A DNA stretch of 19,280 bases from CALIZF01 sp046292445 (GCA_046292445.1 JBKBQT010000040.1:1-19280), one strand, 5' to 3'. Counted from the first letter of the stretch, positions 1 to 7,338 are shown. A program made the numbers and translations. Notes: a model not told the origin generated them from the sequence alone.

Positions 1-1
1 C

Positions 2-91
2 GGGTTCTACGACGACCTCTTCGGCCTTTACACGCAGGCGATTGCCGCGAATGCGCCTGTCAACGCCGGGCTTCTGCAGCTTGGGCGATGA
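2..91 (+). CDS. C-terminal end of an upstream gene, possibly an FGGY-family sugar kinase (partial)
   Basis: The window opens inside an open frame that ends at the TGA at 89-91. The visible 29 residues read GFYDDLFGLYTQ, then an alanine-rich stretch, ending LLQLGR. The Y-D-x-L-F-x-L-Y pattern close to a C terminus resembles the end of FGGY carbohydrate kinases such as xylulokinase-like enzymes. Such kinases often sit beside ribose-type sugar ABC transporters, as here. Codon use matches the following genes, so this is a real coding end and not noise. Too little is present to be sure: it could be another sugar-metabolism protein. About 90 bases separate it from the binding-protein gene, so it may be the promoter-proximal gene of the same operon. 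Confidence 0.45.
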   Translation, partial: GFYDDLFGLYTQAIAANAPVNAGLLQLGR

Positions 92-144
92 TCGTGCGAA
101 GGCCCCGTTCCGCTTCGCTTTCGCTGTGCTAGCGTGCCTGGTAA

Positions 145-173
145 CGCCCGGTTGCGGGCGAGACCCGATCGGG
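145..173 (+). promoter_or_regulatory. Hairpin and 10-bp palindrome in the leader of the sugar-binding-protein gene
   Basis: CGCCCG (145-150) pairs with CGGGCG (155-160) across a GTTG loop. Four bases further on is the perfect palindrome CCCGATCGGG (164-173). The right half of the palindrome runs into the GGGAGG ribosome binding site (171-176) of the gene starting at 183. The structures are seen directly. A role as an operator, as an mRNA processing or stability element between kinase and binding protein, or as a translational control site is inference. Confidence 0.35.
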
Positions 174-182
174 AGGATGCGA

Positions 183-1085
183 ATGAAACGGATCATGCTG
201 GCCCTTGCCCTTGCCTTCGGCGCGGGCGCTGCCGGGGCGGAAACGGTGGCGGTGATCACGCCCTACCTCGCCCAGCCGGGCACCCAGGCCTATGTCGAGG
301 GGTTCCGCGCGCGGGCGGCCGACAAGGGCTGGACAGTCAACGTCGTGGACACCGCCGGTGACGTGGCCGCCGCCATTGCCCGGATCGAGGATGCGGTGAC
401 GCAGAAGGTGGACGCGATCGTCATCAACGCCGATCCGGCGCAGGTCGCGGCCGGCCTTGCCGCGGCCAAGGACGCCGGGATCCCGGTGATCGGGATGGAT
501 GCAGGGGCCGATCCGCTGCTGGTGACCAACGTCACCTCGAACGGCTATGCCATGGCGGCCGAAACCGCCGTCTATGTCGCCAACCGGATCGGCGGGGCGG
601 GCAATGTCGTGATGTTCGTGTTCGATCCCTTCCCGCCCGTGCAGATCCGCGGCGTGATCGCCGATGCGGTCTTTGCCAACCATCCCGACATCACCGTGAT
701 CGCCCGCATCACCCCCGATGTGCAGGACGGCGGCATCGCCGACAGCCGCGCCAAGATGGAGGCTGTGCTCGCCGCCAACCCCGCGCCGGGGTCGATCAAG
801 GCGGTCTGGGCGGCCTGGGACCAGCCCGCACTCGGCGCGCTGCAGGCGATCGAGGCGGCGGGGCGCGAGGGCGAGGGGATCGTCATCACCGGGATCGACG
901 CCAACCCGCAGGCGCGCGAGGCCATCGCGGCGGGCGGCAATTTCGAGGCTTCGGTGGCGCAGGATTTCGCCGGGATCGGCGCCGCGGCGGCCGATGCTGC
1001 GGCGCGGGCCATGGCGGGCGAGGTGATCCGCGAGGGCGTGATCTATGTGCCGACCGTCCTTGTGACCGCCGCCAACGCGGACTGA
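183..1085 (+). CDS. Sugar ABC transporter periplasmic substrate-binding protein (ribose/RbsB type)
   Basis: A 300-residue type I periplasmic binding protein (Peripla_BP_4/RbsB-like fold) that captures a sugar or polyol and delivers it to the membrane complex encoded just downstream. Residues 1-19 form a Sec signal peptide (MKR, then a hydrophobic stretch, cleavage after AGA). The mature protein begins ETVAVITPYLAQPGTQAY. The family pattern of a basal strand followed by 'VDAIVINADPAQVAAGL' and 'AGIPVIGMDAG' is clear, with 'GIDANPQARE' in the C-terminal half. The ATG at 183 is chosen over the ATG at 177 and a much longer open frame because GGGAGG at 171-176 lies six bases before it and because it starts the signal peptide. 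The ATPase gene follows with overlap. The ligand cannot be told from sequence. Confidence 0.9.
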   Translation: MKRIMLALALAFGAGAAGAETVAVITPYLAQPGTQAYVEGFRARAADKGWTVNVVDTAGDVAAAIARIEDAVTQKVDAIVINADPAQVAAGLAAAKDAGIPVIGMDAGADPLLVTNVTSNGYAMAAETAVYVANRIGGAGNVVMFVFDPFPPVQIRGVIADAVFANHPDITVIARITPDVQDGGIADSRAKMEAVLAANPAPGSIKAVWAAWDQPALGALQAIEAAGREGEGIVITGIDANPQAREAIAAGGNFEASVAQDFAGIGAAAADAAARAMAGEVIREGVIYVPTVLVTAANAD

Positions 1086-2584
1086 CCGCCCTGCCCGTCC
1101 TGCGGCTCATTGGCCTTTCCAAGGCCTATCGCGGCGTGCCTGCGCTGCGCGACGTCACGCTCATGCTCGCGCCCGGGCGGGTGCGTGCGCTGATGGGCGA
1201 GAACGGCGCGGGCAAGAGCACGCTGATCCGCCTGATCGCGGGCGTCGTGCCGGCCGATGCGATGCGGGTGGAGCGGGACGGCGCGCCGGTGCCGCTGCGC
1301 AGTCCCGCCGATGCCGCGCGGGCGGGGTTCCGGTTCATCCATCAGGAATTGAACGTCGTGCCGGGCCTGTCGGTGGCCGAGAACGTGGCGCTCGGCCATC
1401 CGGTGCCGCGCCGGTTCGGGGTGCTGGTGGACTGGCCGCAGCTTCGCGCACAGGCGCGCGCGGCGCTCGACCTGATCGGGGCGGGGCATATCGACCCCGG
1501 CCGCCCGATGGCCGGCCTCGGCACCGGCGACCGGATGCTGGCGCGCATCGCCTCGGCCCTCCTGCCGGTGCCGGGCGCAGCGGACCCGTGCCTCTACGTG
1601 CTTGACGAGCCGACGGCGGCGCTGACGGCGGCGGAGTCCGAAAAGCTCTATGCCGCCATCGCCCGCCTGACGGCGGCCGGCGCGGCGGTGCTGTTCGTCT
1701 CGCACCGCATGAACGAGGTGATGCGGATCTGCGATGACGTGACGGTGCTGCGCGACGGCCGGCACGTTCTGACCGCGCCGCTGCGCGAGACAGCGCAGGA
1801 CGCCGTGATCGCGGCGATGACCGGGCGGGCGGTGTCGGACGCCGTGCCGCCGCGCGCCGCGCCGCATGGCACTGCCGTGGTCGTGCGGGCCGAGGGCGTG
1901 GCGACGCCGGCGCTGCGCGCGCTCGATTTCGCCCTCGCCGAGGGGGAGATCCTGGGCGTGGCGGGGCTGGAGGGCGCGGGGCAGACGGCGCTCATGCGCC
2001 TGTTGCTCGGGCTCGAGCCATTGCGCGCGGGCAGGATGACCGTGCTCGGCGCCCCGCCGCCGCGCAGCCCGGCGCGCGCCTGGGCGTGGTGGATCGCCTA
2101 TGTCCCGCGCGAGCGGCGGGCCGAGGCGCTGATGCTGACCATGCCGGTGCGCGACAACATGCTGGTGCCCCACTGGGGGCACCATGGCCCCCTCGCCCGC
2201 CCTCGGGCCGAGGCCGCGCGCACCCGCGCGCTCGCCGCCGCGGTCGGGTTGCGCTACGCCGGCCCGTCGCAGTTCGCAGGCGAGTTGAGCGGCGGGAACC
2301 AGCAGAAGGTCGTCCTCGCCCGCGCCATGGCCGGCCGGCCGCGCCTCATGCTGCTCGAGGAACCGACCCGGGGCGTCGATGTCGGCGCCCGGGCCGAGAT
2401 CCACGCGCTGATCCGCGCCCAGAGCGCGGGCGGCTGTGCCGTCATCCTCGCCTCGTCGGACCTGCCCGAGCTTATCGGGCTTGCCGACCGCCTACTGATC
2501 CTGCACGCCGGGCGGCAGGCGGCGCTGATCGACCGGGGCGCGATGACCCCCGCCGATCTGCTTGCCCGCATCTATGCCGCCTGA
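1082..2584 (+). CDS. Sugar ABC transporter ATP-binding protein, two nucleotide-binding domains (RbsA type)
   Basis: A roughly 500-residue cytoplasmic ATPase that powers sugar import. The first domain has Walker A GENGAGKST (39-47) and Walker B LYVLDEPTAA (D175, E176). The second has the degenerate Walker A GLEGAGQT (295-302), signature LSGGNQQ (402-408) and Walker B LLEEPTRG (E426, E427), as usual for RbsA-like proteins. The first-domain signature reads GLGTGDRML instead of the common LSxGQ. The start is unusual: the family's N-terminal strand (LRLIGLSKAYRGVPALRDV) is encoded from about 1082, but there is no in-frame ATG, GTG or TTG before GTG 1136, which would cut that strand off. CTG 1082, overlapping the upstream TGA as CTGA, or CTG 1091 are the likely starts. 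The conservative annotation is 1136-2584. Confidence 0.88.
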   Translation: MTALPVLRLIGLSKAYRGVPALRDVTLMLAPGRVRALMGENGAGKSTLIRLIAGVVPADAMRVERDGAPVPLRSPADAARAGFRFIHQELNVVPGLSVAENVALGHPVPRRFGVLVDWPQLRAQARAALDLIGAGHIDPGRPMAGLGTGDRMLARIASALLPVPGAADPCLYVLDEPTAALTAAESEKLYAAIARLTAAGAAVLFVSHRMNEVMRICDDVTVLRDGRHVLTAPLRETAQDAVIAAMTGRAVSDAVPPRAAPHGTAVVVRAEGVATPALRALDFALAEGEILGVAGLEGAGQTALMRLLLGLEPLRAGRMTVLGAPPPRSPARAWAWWIAYVPRERRAEALMLTMPVRDNMLVPHWGHHGPLARPRAEAARTRALAAAVGLRYAGPSQFAGELSGGNQQKVVLARAMAGRPRLMLLEEPTRGVDVGARAEIHALIRAQSAGGCAVILASSDLPELIGLADRLLILHAGRQAALIDRGAMTPADLLARIYAA

Positions 2585-2593
2585 GGGATGCCC

Positions 2594-3553
2594 ATGCTGA
2601 CCACCCTGCGCCAGTTCGGCACGCTGATCGGCCTTGCCTGCATCGTGGCGGTGTTCGCCGTGCAGCTTCCCGACACGTTCCTGACGGCGCGCAACCTTCT
2701 GAACATCTCGCAACAGGTCTCGATGCTGGCGGTGACCGCCTTTGCGATGACGGTAGTGATGGTGATGGGCGATTTCGACCTGTCGGTGGGGTCGATGGCG
2801 AGCCTTTCGGGCATCGTCGCGGCCGTGCTCTTTGCGGACGGATACCCCGTCTGGGCCGGTGTCGCGGCGGCGCTGGCGGTCGGGCTGGTGGGCGGGGCAG
2901 TCAACGGGGTGCTGGTGGCCTATGTCGGCATCCTCCCGTTCATCGCCACCCTCGGGACGCTGACGATCTTTTCCGGTGCGGCCTTCCTGACCTCGGGCGG
3001 CAAGACGATCTTCGGCCGGGCGATCCCGGCCGAGTTCGCGGGCTTTGCACGCGGTGGCCTGCCGCTCGACGCGCTCGGGCTGGACGGGGCGCGGCTGCCC
3101 TGGCTCACGGTGGTCGCGCTGGCGGTGCTGGCGCTGGTCTGGGTGCTGCTCGAACACACGGTTTTCGGGCGGCGGCTCTACGCCATCGGCGGCAACCGGA
3201 CGGCGGCCGAGCTTGCCGGCCTCGCCGTGCGGCGGCTGCGGCTGGCGGCCTTTGCGATCACGGGGCTCGGGGCGGCGGTGGCGGGTCTGATGTATGCGTC
3301 CCGCGTCGCCTCGGCCAATCCGACGCAGGGCGCGGGGCTGATGCTCGACGCCATCGCGGCGGTGTTTCTGGGCATGACGATGGGCCGCGCGGGCGAGCCG
3401 CGGGTGCTGGCGACGCTGGTGGGGGTGCTGATCCTCGGCGTGCTCAACAACGGGCTGACGCAGATGAACGTGGACAGCTATGTGCGCGAGATCCTCGTGG
3501 GGTCGATCGTGCTGACGGCCGTTGCCATCTCATCCATCGGGCGGCGGGCTTAG
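2594..3553 (+). CDS. Sugar ABC transporter permease (RbsC/AraH type)
   Basis: A 319-residue inner-membrane permease of the BPD_transp_2 family, the channel subunit for the preceding binding protein and ATPase. Almost the whole length is hydrophobic and makes about eight to ten helices. Family landmarks are 'VMGDFDLSVGS' near residue 60, 'GILPFIATLGTLTIFSG' near residue 115, 'FGRRLYAIGGNRTAAELAG', and a C-terminal 'NNGLTQMNVDSYVREILVG'. Two ATGs compete, at 2588 and 2594. The GAGGG at 2583-2587 touches the first but sits six bases from the second, so 2594 is preferred. The gene starts nine bases after the ATPase stop, so it is cotranscribed. It is the last gene of the transport operon, and the next gene converges on it. 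Confidence 0.9.
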   Translation: MLTTLRQFGTLIGLACIVAVFAVQLPDTFLTARNLLNISQQVSMLAVTAFAMTVVMVMGDFDLSVGSMASLSGIVAAVLFADGYPVWAGVAAALAVGLVGGAVNGVLVAYVGILPFIATLGTLTIFSGAAFLTSGGKTIFGRAIPAEFAGFARGGLPLDALGLDGARLPWLTVVALAVLALVWVLLEHTVFGRRLYAIGGNRTAAELAGLAVRRLRLAAFAITGLGAAVAGLMYASRVASANPTQGAGLMLDAIAAVFLGMTMGRAGEPRVLATLVGVLILGVLNNGLTQMNVDSYVREILVGSIVLTAVAISSIGRRA

Positions 3554-3558
3554 CCGCT

Positions 3559-3578
3559 GCGGCGACGGGTGGCGCCGC
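3559..3578 (+). terminator. Possible weak hairpin between convergent genes
   Basis: GCGGCG (3559-3564) and CGCCGC (3573-3578) can pair around an eight-base loop directly after the permease stop, in the 58-bp gap before the convergent aminotransferase end. There is no clear T-tract on either side, so it is not a convincing intrinsic terminator. GC-rich repeats of this kind also occur by chance at this base composition. Confidence 0.2.
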
Positions 3579-3611
3579 TTGCCGGGCCGCCCGCATCCCT
3601 TGGCCGCAGGC

Positions 3612-4964
3612 TCAGGCCGCCGCCAGCCCGGCCTCGACCCCCGCGACGATCCGCGCCGCCTCGGCCGGGGTGATGACAAGCGGGGGCGACATGATGACAT
3701 TGTGCCCCGACACCCGCAGCATCACGCCCGCCGCATAGGCGGCGTCGAAGATGCGGCCCATGGTGGTCTTGTCCATCGGCGTCTTTTTCGCCCGGTCCGA
3801 CACGACCTCGACCGCCATCATCAGGCCCCGCCCGCGCACGTCGCCCACGATGTCGAACCGGTCCCCCAGCGCGGTCAGCAGGGGCAGCATCTGCGCCCCC
3901 CGTGCGGCCGCGTTGGATGCCACATCGTGGCGCGCCAGTTCCGGCAGCGTGGCGAGCGCCGCCGCCGCGCCGACCGGATGGGCCGAATAGGTATAGCCGT
4001 GGCCGATCGCGCCGAAGGTGGTTTCGTCCGCCTCGAAGGTCTCGGCGACCGCGCCGCCCAGCATCACCCCGCCGAAGGGGAAATAGCCGTTGGTGATCGC
4101 CTTGGCGAAACACAGCATGTCGGGCTGCACCCCCACGCCCCGGCTGCCGGTCCAGGCGCCGGTGCGGCCGAAGGCGGTGATGACCTCGTCCGCGATCAGC
4201 AGGATCCCGTGCCGGGTGCAGATGTCGCGCACCATGGGCATGAAGCTTTCGTGCGGCGGGATCACGCCACCTGCGCCCAGCACCGGCTCCATGATGAAGG
4301 CGGCGATGGTGTCGGCGCCCTGGAACGCGATCTCGTCCTCGAGCGCTGCGGCGCAGAGCTGCGCAAGGCGCGCGGGATCGGTCTCGCCGAAGGGGTTGCG
4401 GTAGGTATAGGGACAGGGGATGTGGAAGCACCCCGGAAGAAGCGGCTCGTAGTTGCGGCGGAAATTGGCGTTGCCGTTGACAGAGGCGCCGCCGAAATGC
4501 GTGCCGTGATAGCCCTTCTTGAGCGACAGGAACTTGGTCCGGTCGCGCTGGCCGCGGATCTTGTGATACTGCCGCGCCAGCCGCAGCGCGGTATCAACCG
4601 CATCCCCGCCGCCCGAGGTCAGGAATGACCGCACAAGGCCGTCGGGCGCGAACCATTCGGCCAGCGCATAGCCAAGCTCGATCGCCGGTCCGTGCGTCGT
4701 GCCGCGAAAGGCCGAGTAATAGGGCAGGTCCGACATTTGCCGGGTTATCGCATCCTTGATCGGATCGCAGGAAAACCCGAGGTTGACGTTCCAGAGGCCC
4801 CCCACGGCGTCGACCACCTGGTGTCCGTCCACATCCGTCAGCGTGGTGCCTGTCGCATGGGTGATGATGCGCGGCGGGTGGGCGAGCATCTCGGCCGGAT
4901 GGGCCATCGGATGCCACATGTGGCGGGCGTTGTTTTCCTTCAGAAAGTTGACGTCGCGCGGCAT
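3612..4964 (-). CDS. Class III (omega) aminotransferase, PLP-dependent
   Basis: A 450-residue fold-type I transaminase that moves an amino group from an amine or omega-amino acid to pyruvate or a keto acid, giving an aldehyde or semialdehyde. Landmarks in order: W59 in GGLWNVNLG; the PLP phosphate-binding stretch TSGGGDAVDTALRLAR (116-131); GYHGTHFGG (151-159); MEPVLGAGGVIPP; the cofactor aspartate in IADEVITAFGRTG (D259); the Schiff-base lysine in CFAKAITNGYFPFGG (K288); and HGYTYSAHPVGAAAAL (322-336). The phosphate loop is GGGD where most relatives have GS-E or GSD. AAAGGA lies just before the ATG. The gene is 11 bp downstream of the iclR stop, so the two are very probably cotranscribed. 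The aldehyde dehydrogenase across the divergent promoter is the natural next enzyme. The substrate is unknown; beta-alanine, GABA, taurine or a diamine are all possible. Confidence 0.9.
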   Translation of the reverse strand: MPRDVNFLKENNARHMWHPMAHPAEMLAHPPRIITHATGTTLTDVDGHQVVDAVGGLWNVNLGFSCDPIKDAITRQMSDLPYYSAFRGTTHGPAIELGYALAEWFAPDGLVRSFLTSGGGDAVDTALRLARQYHKIRGQRDRTKFLSLKKGYHGTHFGGASVNGNANFRRNYEPLLPGCFHIPCPYTYRNPFGETDPARLAQLCAAALEDEIAFQGADTIAAFIMEPVLGAGGVIPPHESFMPMVRDICTRHGILLIADEVITAFGRTGAWTGSRGVGVQPDMLCFAKAITNGYFPFGGVMLGGAVAETFEADETTFGAIGHGYTYSAHPVGAAAALATLPELARHDVASNAAARGAQMLPLLTALGDRFDIVGDVRGRGLMMAVEVVSDRAKKTPMDKTTMGRIFDAAYAAGVMLRVSGHNVIMSPPLVITPAEAARIVAGVEAGLAAA

Positions 4965-4975
4965 GGGCGGTCCTT

Positions 4976-5746
4976 TCAGGCGGCGAAGGTGAGATGCGCG
5001 GGCGGCCGGCCGCCGAGGCCGGTCGAGGCGGCGCAGGCCGCGGGCCCGAGGGCGGCGAGGATACGCGCCTTCAGCGCCGCGTCGAAGCGCGAGGCGGGGC
5101 TGGCCACGGCGATGGCGCCGGTGGCATAGCCGTCGGGGCCGAAGATGGGGCGGGCAAGCCCGATCACTTCGGCCTCATAGGTCTGGTCGGCCATCCCATA
5201 CCCCTCGGCCCGCGTGCGGTCGAGCCGGGCGGCGAGGGCGGCGGCGGTGACGGGCGTTGCCGGCGTATGCGCGGCCAGCGGCCTGGCCTGCACCTCGGCC
5301 TGCACCTCGGGCCGCGCGAAGGCGAGATAGGCAAGGCCCGATGCCGTGGCATGCAGCGGCAGGATCAGCCCCGGCTCGATCGTCACCCGCGCCGCGCGCG
5401 GGCTGTCGGCCGTGCCGACCGTCGCCAGATCGCGCCCGGCGCGGAGCGAGGCATGGGCCGTCTCGCCGGTCTCGGCGGCGAGGCGGTCGAGGATCGGCTG
5501 GATCACGGCGGCCACCGGAAACGCCGCCTCGCGAAGCCGCGCAAGGCGCAGCACGCCCGCGCCGAGGCGCCAGGCGCGGCTGGCGGGATCCTGTTCCACA
5601 AGGCCGGTCGCGGCGAGGTCGGTCAGCATGCGCAGCGTCGTCGCCTTGTCGAGTCCCGCGCGACGGGCAAGATCGCTCAGCCCCCGCTCGGGGGTCTGGT
5701 CGTCGAAATGGTCCATCAGCCGCAGCGCCTTTTCGACCGTCCGCAT
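4976..5746 (-). CDS. IclR-family transcriptional regulator
   Basis: A 256-residue DNA-binding regulator. The N-terminal winged helix-turn-helix spans about residues 1-65 (MRTVEKALRLMDHF; the recognition region is GLSDLARRAGLDKATTLRMLTDL). An effector-binding IclR domain follows, with 'LPLHATASGLAYLAFA' and the C-terminal 'GYGMADQTYEAEVIGLARPIFG' pattern. The ATG at 5746 is chosen, although the frame stays open to 5815, because it begins the standard TVEKALRLLD-like start and because GAGGGCAGG stands just before it. It is divergent from tctC and sits directly upstream of the aminotransferase. It therefore very likely controls both arms, using a small catabolic acid or its metabolite as effector. 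Activation or repression cannot be told from sequence. Confidence 0.92.
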   Translation of the reverse strand: MRTVEKALRLMDHFDDQTPERGLSDLARRAGLDKATTLRMLTDLAATGLVEQDPASRAWRLGAGVLRLARLREAAFPVAAVIQPILDRLAAETGETAHASLRAGRDLATVGTADSPRAARVTIEPGLILPLHATASGLAYLAFARPEVQAEVQARPLAAHTPATPVTAAALAARLDRTRAEGYGMADQTYEAEVIGLARPIFGPDGYATGAIAVASPASRFDAALKARILAALGPAACAASTGLGGRPPAHLTFAA

Positions 5747-5756
5747 CCTGCCCTCG

Positions 5757-5769
5757 TTCCGTTGCGGAA
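5757..5769. promoter_or_regulatory. Candidate IclR operator, TTCCG-TTG-CGGAA
   Basis: A perfect 5-bp inverted repeat around a three-base centre, TTCCGTTGCGGAA, lies 11 bp upstream of the iclR start codon and next to its ribosome binding site. IclR-family dimers often bind short palindromes with GGAA/TTCC-like halves. The position suits autoregulation by blocking iclR-aminotransferase transcription or translation. The palindrome is seen; its use as an operator is inferred. Confidence 0.4.
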
Positions 5770-5807
5770 AAGCCTTGACCGACTCCGTTGTCTCACGCAA
5801 GTATTTT

Positions 5808-5833
5808 TGAACCAATGGTGATAATAATGAACC
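5808..5833 (+). promoter_or_regulatory. Direct TGAACC repeats flanking a GATAAT -10-like box, upstream of tctC
   Basis: TGAACC occurs at 5808-5813 and again at 5828-5833, exactly 20 bp apart (about two helical turns). Between them, GATAAT at 5820-5825 matches the -10 consensus at five of six positions. No good -35 hexamer stands 16-18 bp upstream of it, as would suit an activator-dependent promoter. Transcription would start near 5832, leaving a short leader with AGGAGG at 5837-5842. The segment is AT-rich against a GC-rich background, which supports a control role. The assignment is inferred. Confidence 0.35.
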
Positions 5834-5847
5834 GACAGGAGGCGTCC

Positions 5848-6777
5848 ATGCATCGTCCCGCCCTCGCCGCGCTCTGCGCGGCGCTCGCCCTGCCCGCGCT
5901 CGCCGACTACCCCACGGGGCCGGTGCAATTCGTGGTGCCCTGGCCGCCCGGCGACATGGAGGACATCCTGACCCGCATGATCGCCGAGGACTTCCAGCGC
6001 GCCTACGGGCAACCCGCGGCGGTCATCAACAAGCCGGGCGGCGGCGGCGGGCCGTTCCCCGGCGCGGTGGATGTGGCGAAGGGGCCGGCGGACGGATCGG
6101 TGATCGGATCCTTCGTCATCGACGTGCCCCTCGTCGGCCCCGAAATCGGGATCGCGGAGCTCAGCCCCAACCCGTTCGAGCCGGTGGGGATATTCCTGAC
6201 CTATCCCTTCGTTCTGGCCACCGCGAAATCGGCGCCGTTCCAGACGCTGGCCGAACTCGCCGCCCATGCGCAGGGCAACGAGGTGGTGCTGGGCCATTTC
6301 GGCGCGGAAATCCCGCCGACGCAGGTCGCCTTTGCCCTCGCGCGCACACTCGGCTTCGACTGGGGCGCGGATGCGGCCTATGACGCGCTCGACTGCAACA
6401 CGCTGGCCTCGGGCGATGTCGATGTGATGACCACGACGATCCAGCTGGTGATGCCCTGCCTCGCGACGATCACCGTCCTTGCCGCCGTGACCGCCGACCG
6501 CCTGCCGATGGCGCCCGATGCGCCGACCGTGGCCGAGGTGGCGCCGGAACTCGCGCTCGTGCTCTGGAACGGCCTGTTCGTGCGCAAGGAGGTGCCGCAG
6601 GACGTGCGGGCCCGGATCGCGGCGGTGGCCGAGGCCACGATGGCGAGCGATCGGGCGCGGAAATTCGCCGCCGATACCGGCGCGCAGATCTACTGGAAGG
6701 ATGCGGCCGCAGCCCAGGCCCAGATCGAGGCCGATCTTGTGACGCTGACCACCATCGGCGAGATCCTGGCCGACTGA
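5848..6777 (+). CDS. tctC: Tripartite tricarboxylate transporter substrate-binding protein (TctC type)
   Basis: A 309-residue periplasmic solute receptor of the TctC/Bug family. It binds a carboxylate-type ligand for the TctA/TctB membrane pair encoded next. Residues 1-19 are a signal peptide (cleavage after PALA). The mature start DYPTGPVQFVVPWPPGD and the later 'INKPGGGGGPFPGAVDVA' match the family's ligand loops, which usually read VP..PGG and N.PGAGG. The mature protein has only two cysteines (C183, C204), which could form a disulphide. AGGAGG at 5837-5842, five bases before the ATG, fixes this start over in-frame ATGs at 5815 and 5827. The stop overlaps the tctB start (TGATG). The receptor is divergent enough that its ligand class should not be assumed to be citrate. 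Confidence 0.87.
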   Translation: MHRPALAALCAALALPALADYPTGPVQFVVPWPPGDMEDILTRMIAEDFQRAYGQPAAVINKPGGGGGPFPGAVDVAKGPADGSVIGSFVIDVPLVGPEIGIAELSPNPFEPVGIFLTYPFVLATAKSAPFQTLAELAAHAQGNEVVLGHFGAEIPPTQVAFALARTLGFDWGADAAYDALDCNTLASGDVDVMTTTIQLVMPCLATITVLAAVTADRLPMAPDAPTVAEVAPELALVLWNGLFVRKEVPQDVRARIAAVAEATMASDRARKFAADTGAQIYWKDAAAAQAQIEADLVTLTTIGEILAD

Positions 6778-7331
6778 TGCCGGACCGGCCGATGCAGGAC
6801 CGGCTCGATGCGGCGATGCATCCGCCGCATCGGCGGGGGGAAATCGTCTTTGCGGTCGCGTCCCTTGGCGTCGCGCTGCTGCTCGCCTCGCAATGGGCGG
6901 TGCAGACGGCGTGGATCGACACGCTGCCCCCGCGCCGCCAGCCGGGGCTTTGGCCGGCGGTCGCCATCGGCGGGATGCTGCTGTTCGGCGCGGCCGAGCT
7001 TGTCGCCTGCCTGATCCGCGCGCGGCGGGCGGGCACGGGCGGGGCGGCGGCCGAGGTCACCGCATGGCTGCGGGCGGGCGAGTTCCTCGGCTGGTTCATG
7101 GCCTATGTCTGGCTCGTCCCGCTCGCAGGCTACCTGCCCGCGACCGTCCTCTTCTGCGTCGCGCTGACGGCGCGGCTGGGCTACCGGCGCGGCTGGCTTT
7201 GGGCTGCGGCGTTGACCGGGGCGGCGGTGGTGGTGCTGTTCAAGGGGCTGCTCGCGGTGCGCATTCCCGGCGGGGCACTCTATGAGGTGTTCCCGCCGGC
7301 GGTGCGCAATTTCCTCGTGCTCTATCTCTGA
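6777..7331 (+). CDS. tctB: Tripartite tricarboxylate transporter small membrane subunit (TctB type)
   Basis: A 184-residue protein with four predicted membrane helices at about residues 23-41, 58-81, 102-134 (perhaps two short segments) and 140-160. This fits the small DctQ-like TctB subunit, which partners TctA and the periplasmic receptor. It shows the poorly conserved TctB pattern: a charged N terminus, a helix pair, a loop rich in Arg/Gly/Ala, a second helix pair, and a 'LPG..'-like end (here RIPGGALYEVFP). TctB proteins are recognised more by position and topology than by motifs, and both fit here. The ATG overlaps the tctC stop by one base, and tctA follows seven bases after its stop. 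Confidence 0.82.
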   Translation: MPDRPMQDRLDAAMHPPHRRGEIVFAVASLGVALLLASQWAVQTAWIDTLPPRRQPGLWPAVAIGGMLLFGAAELVACLIRARRAGTGGAAAEVTAWLRAGEFLGWFMAYVWLVPLAGYLPATVLFCVALTARLGYRRGWLWAAALTGAAVVVLFKGLLAVRIPGGALYEVFPPAVRNFLVLYL

Positions 7332-7338
7332 GGCGGGG

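Noticed and set aside
1043..2404. Long minus-strand open frame opposite the ABC ATPase
   Set aside because: Its product is arginine/histidine-rich low-complexity sequence without family motifs, while the plus strand encodes clear Walker motifs. Long antisense frames are expected at this G+C content.
2086..3738. Long plus-strand frame spanning the ATPase end and permease
   Set aside because: Out of frame with two well-supported genes, made of Arg/Pro/Gly-rich sequence and crossing the convergent aminotransferase end.
5775..5804. TTGACC followed by an AT-containing stretch as a tctC promoter
   Set aside because: At 17-18 bp spacing the -10 candidates (CAAGTA, AAGTAT) match poorly; the GATAAT at 5820 is a better -10 although it lacks a -35.
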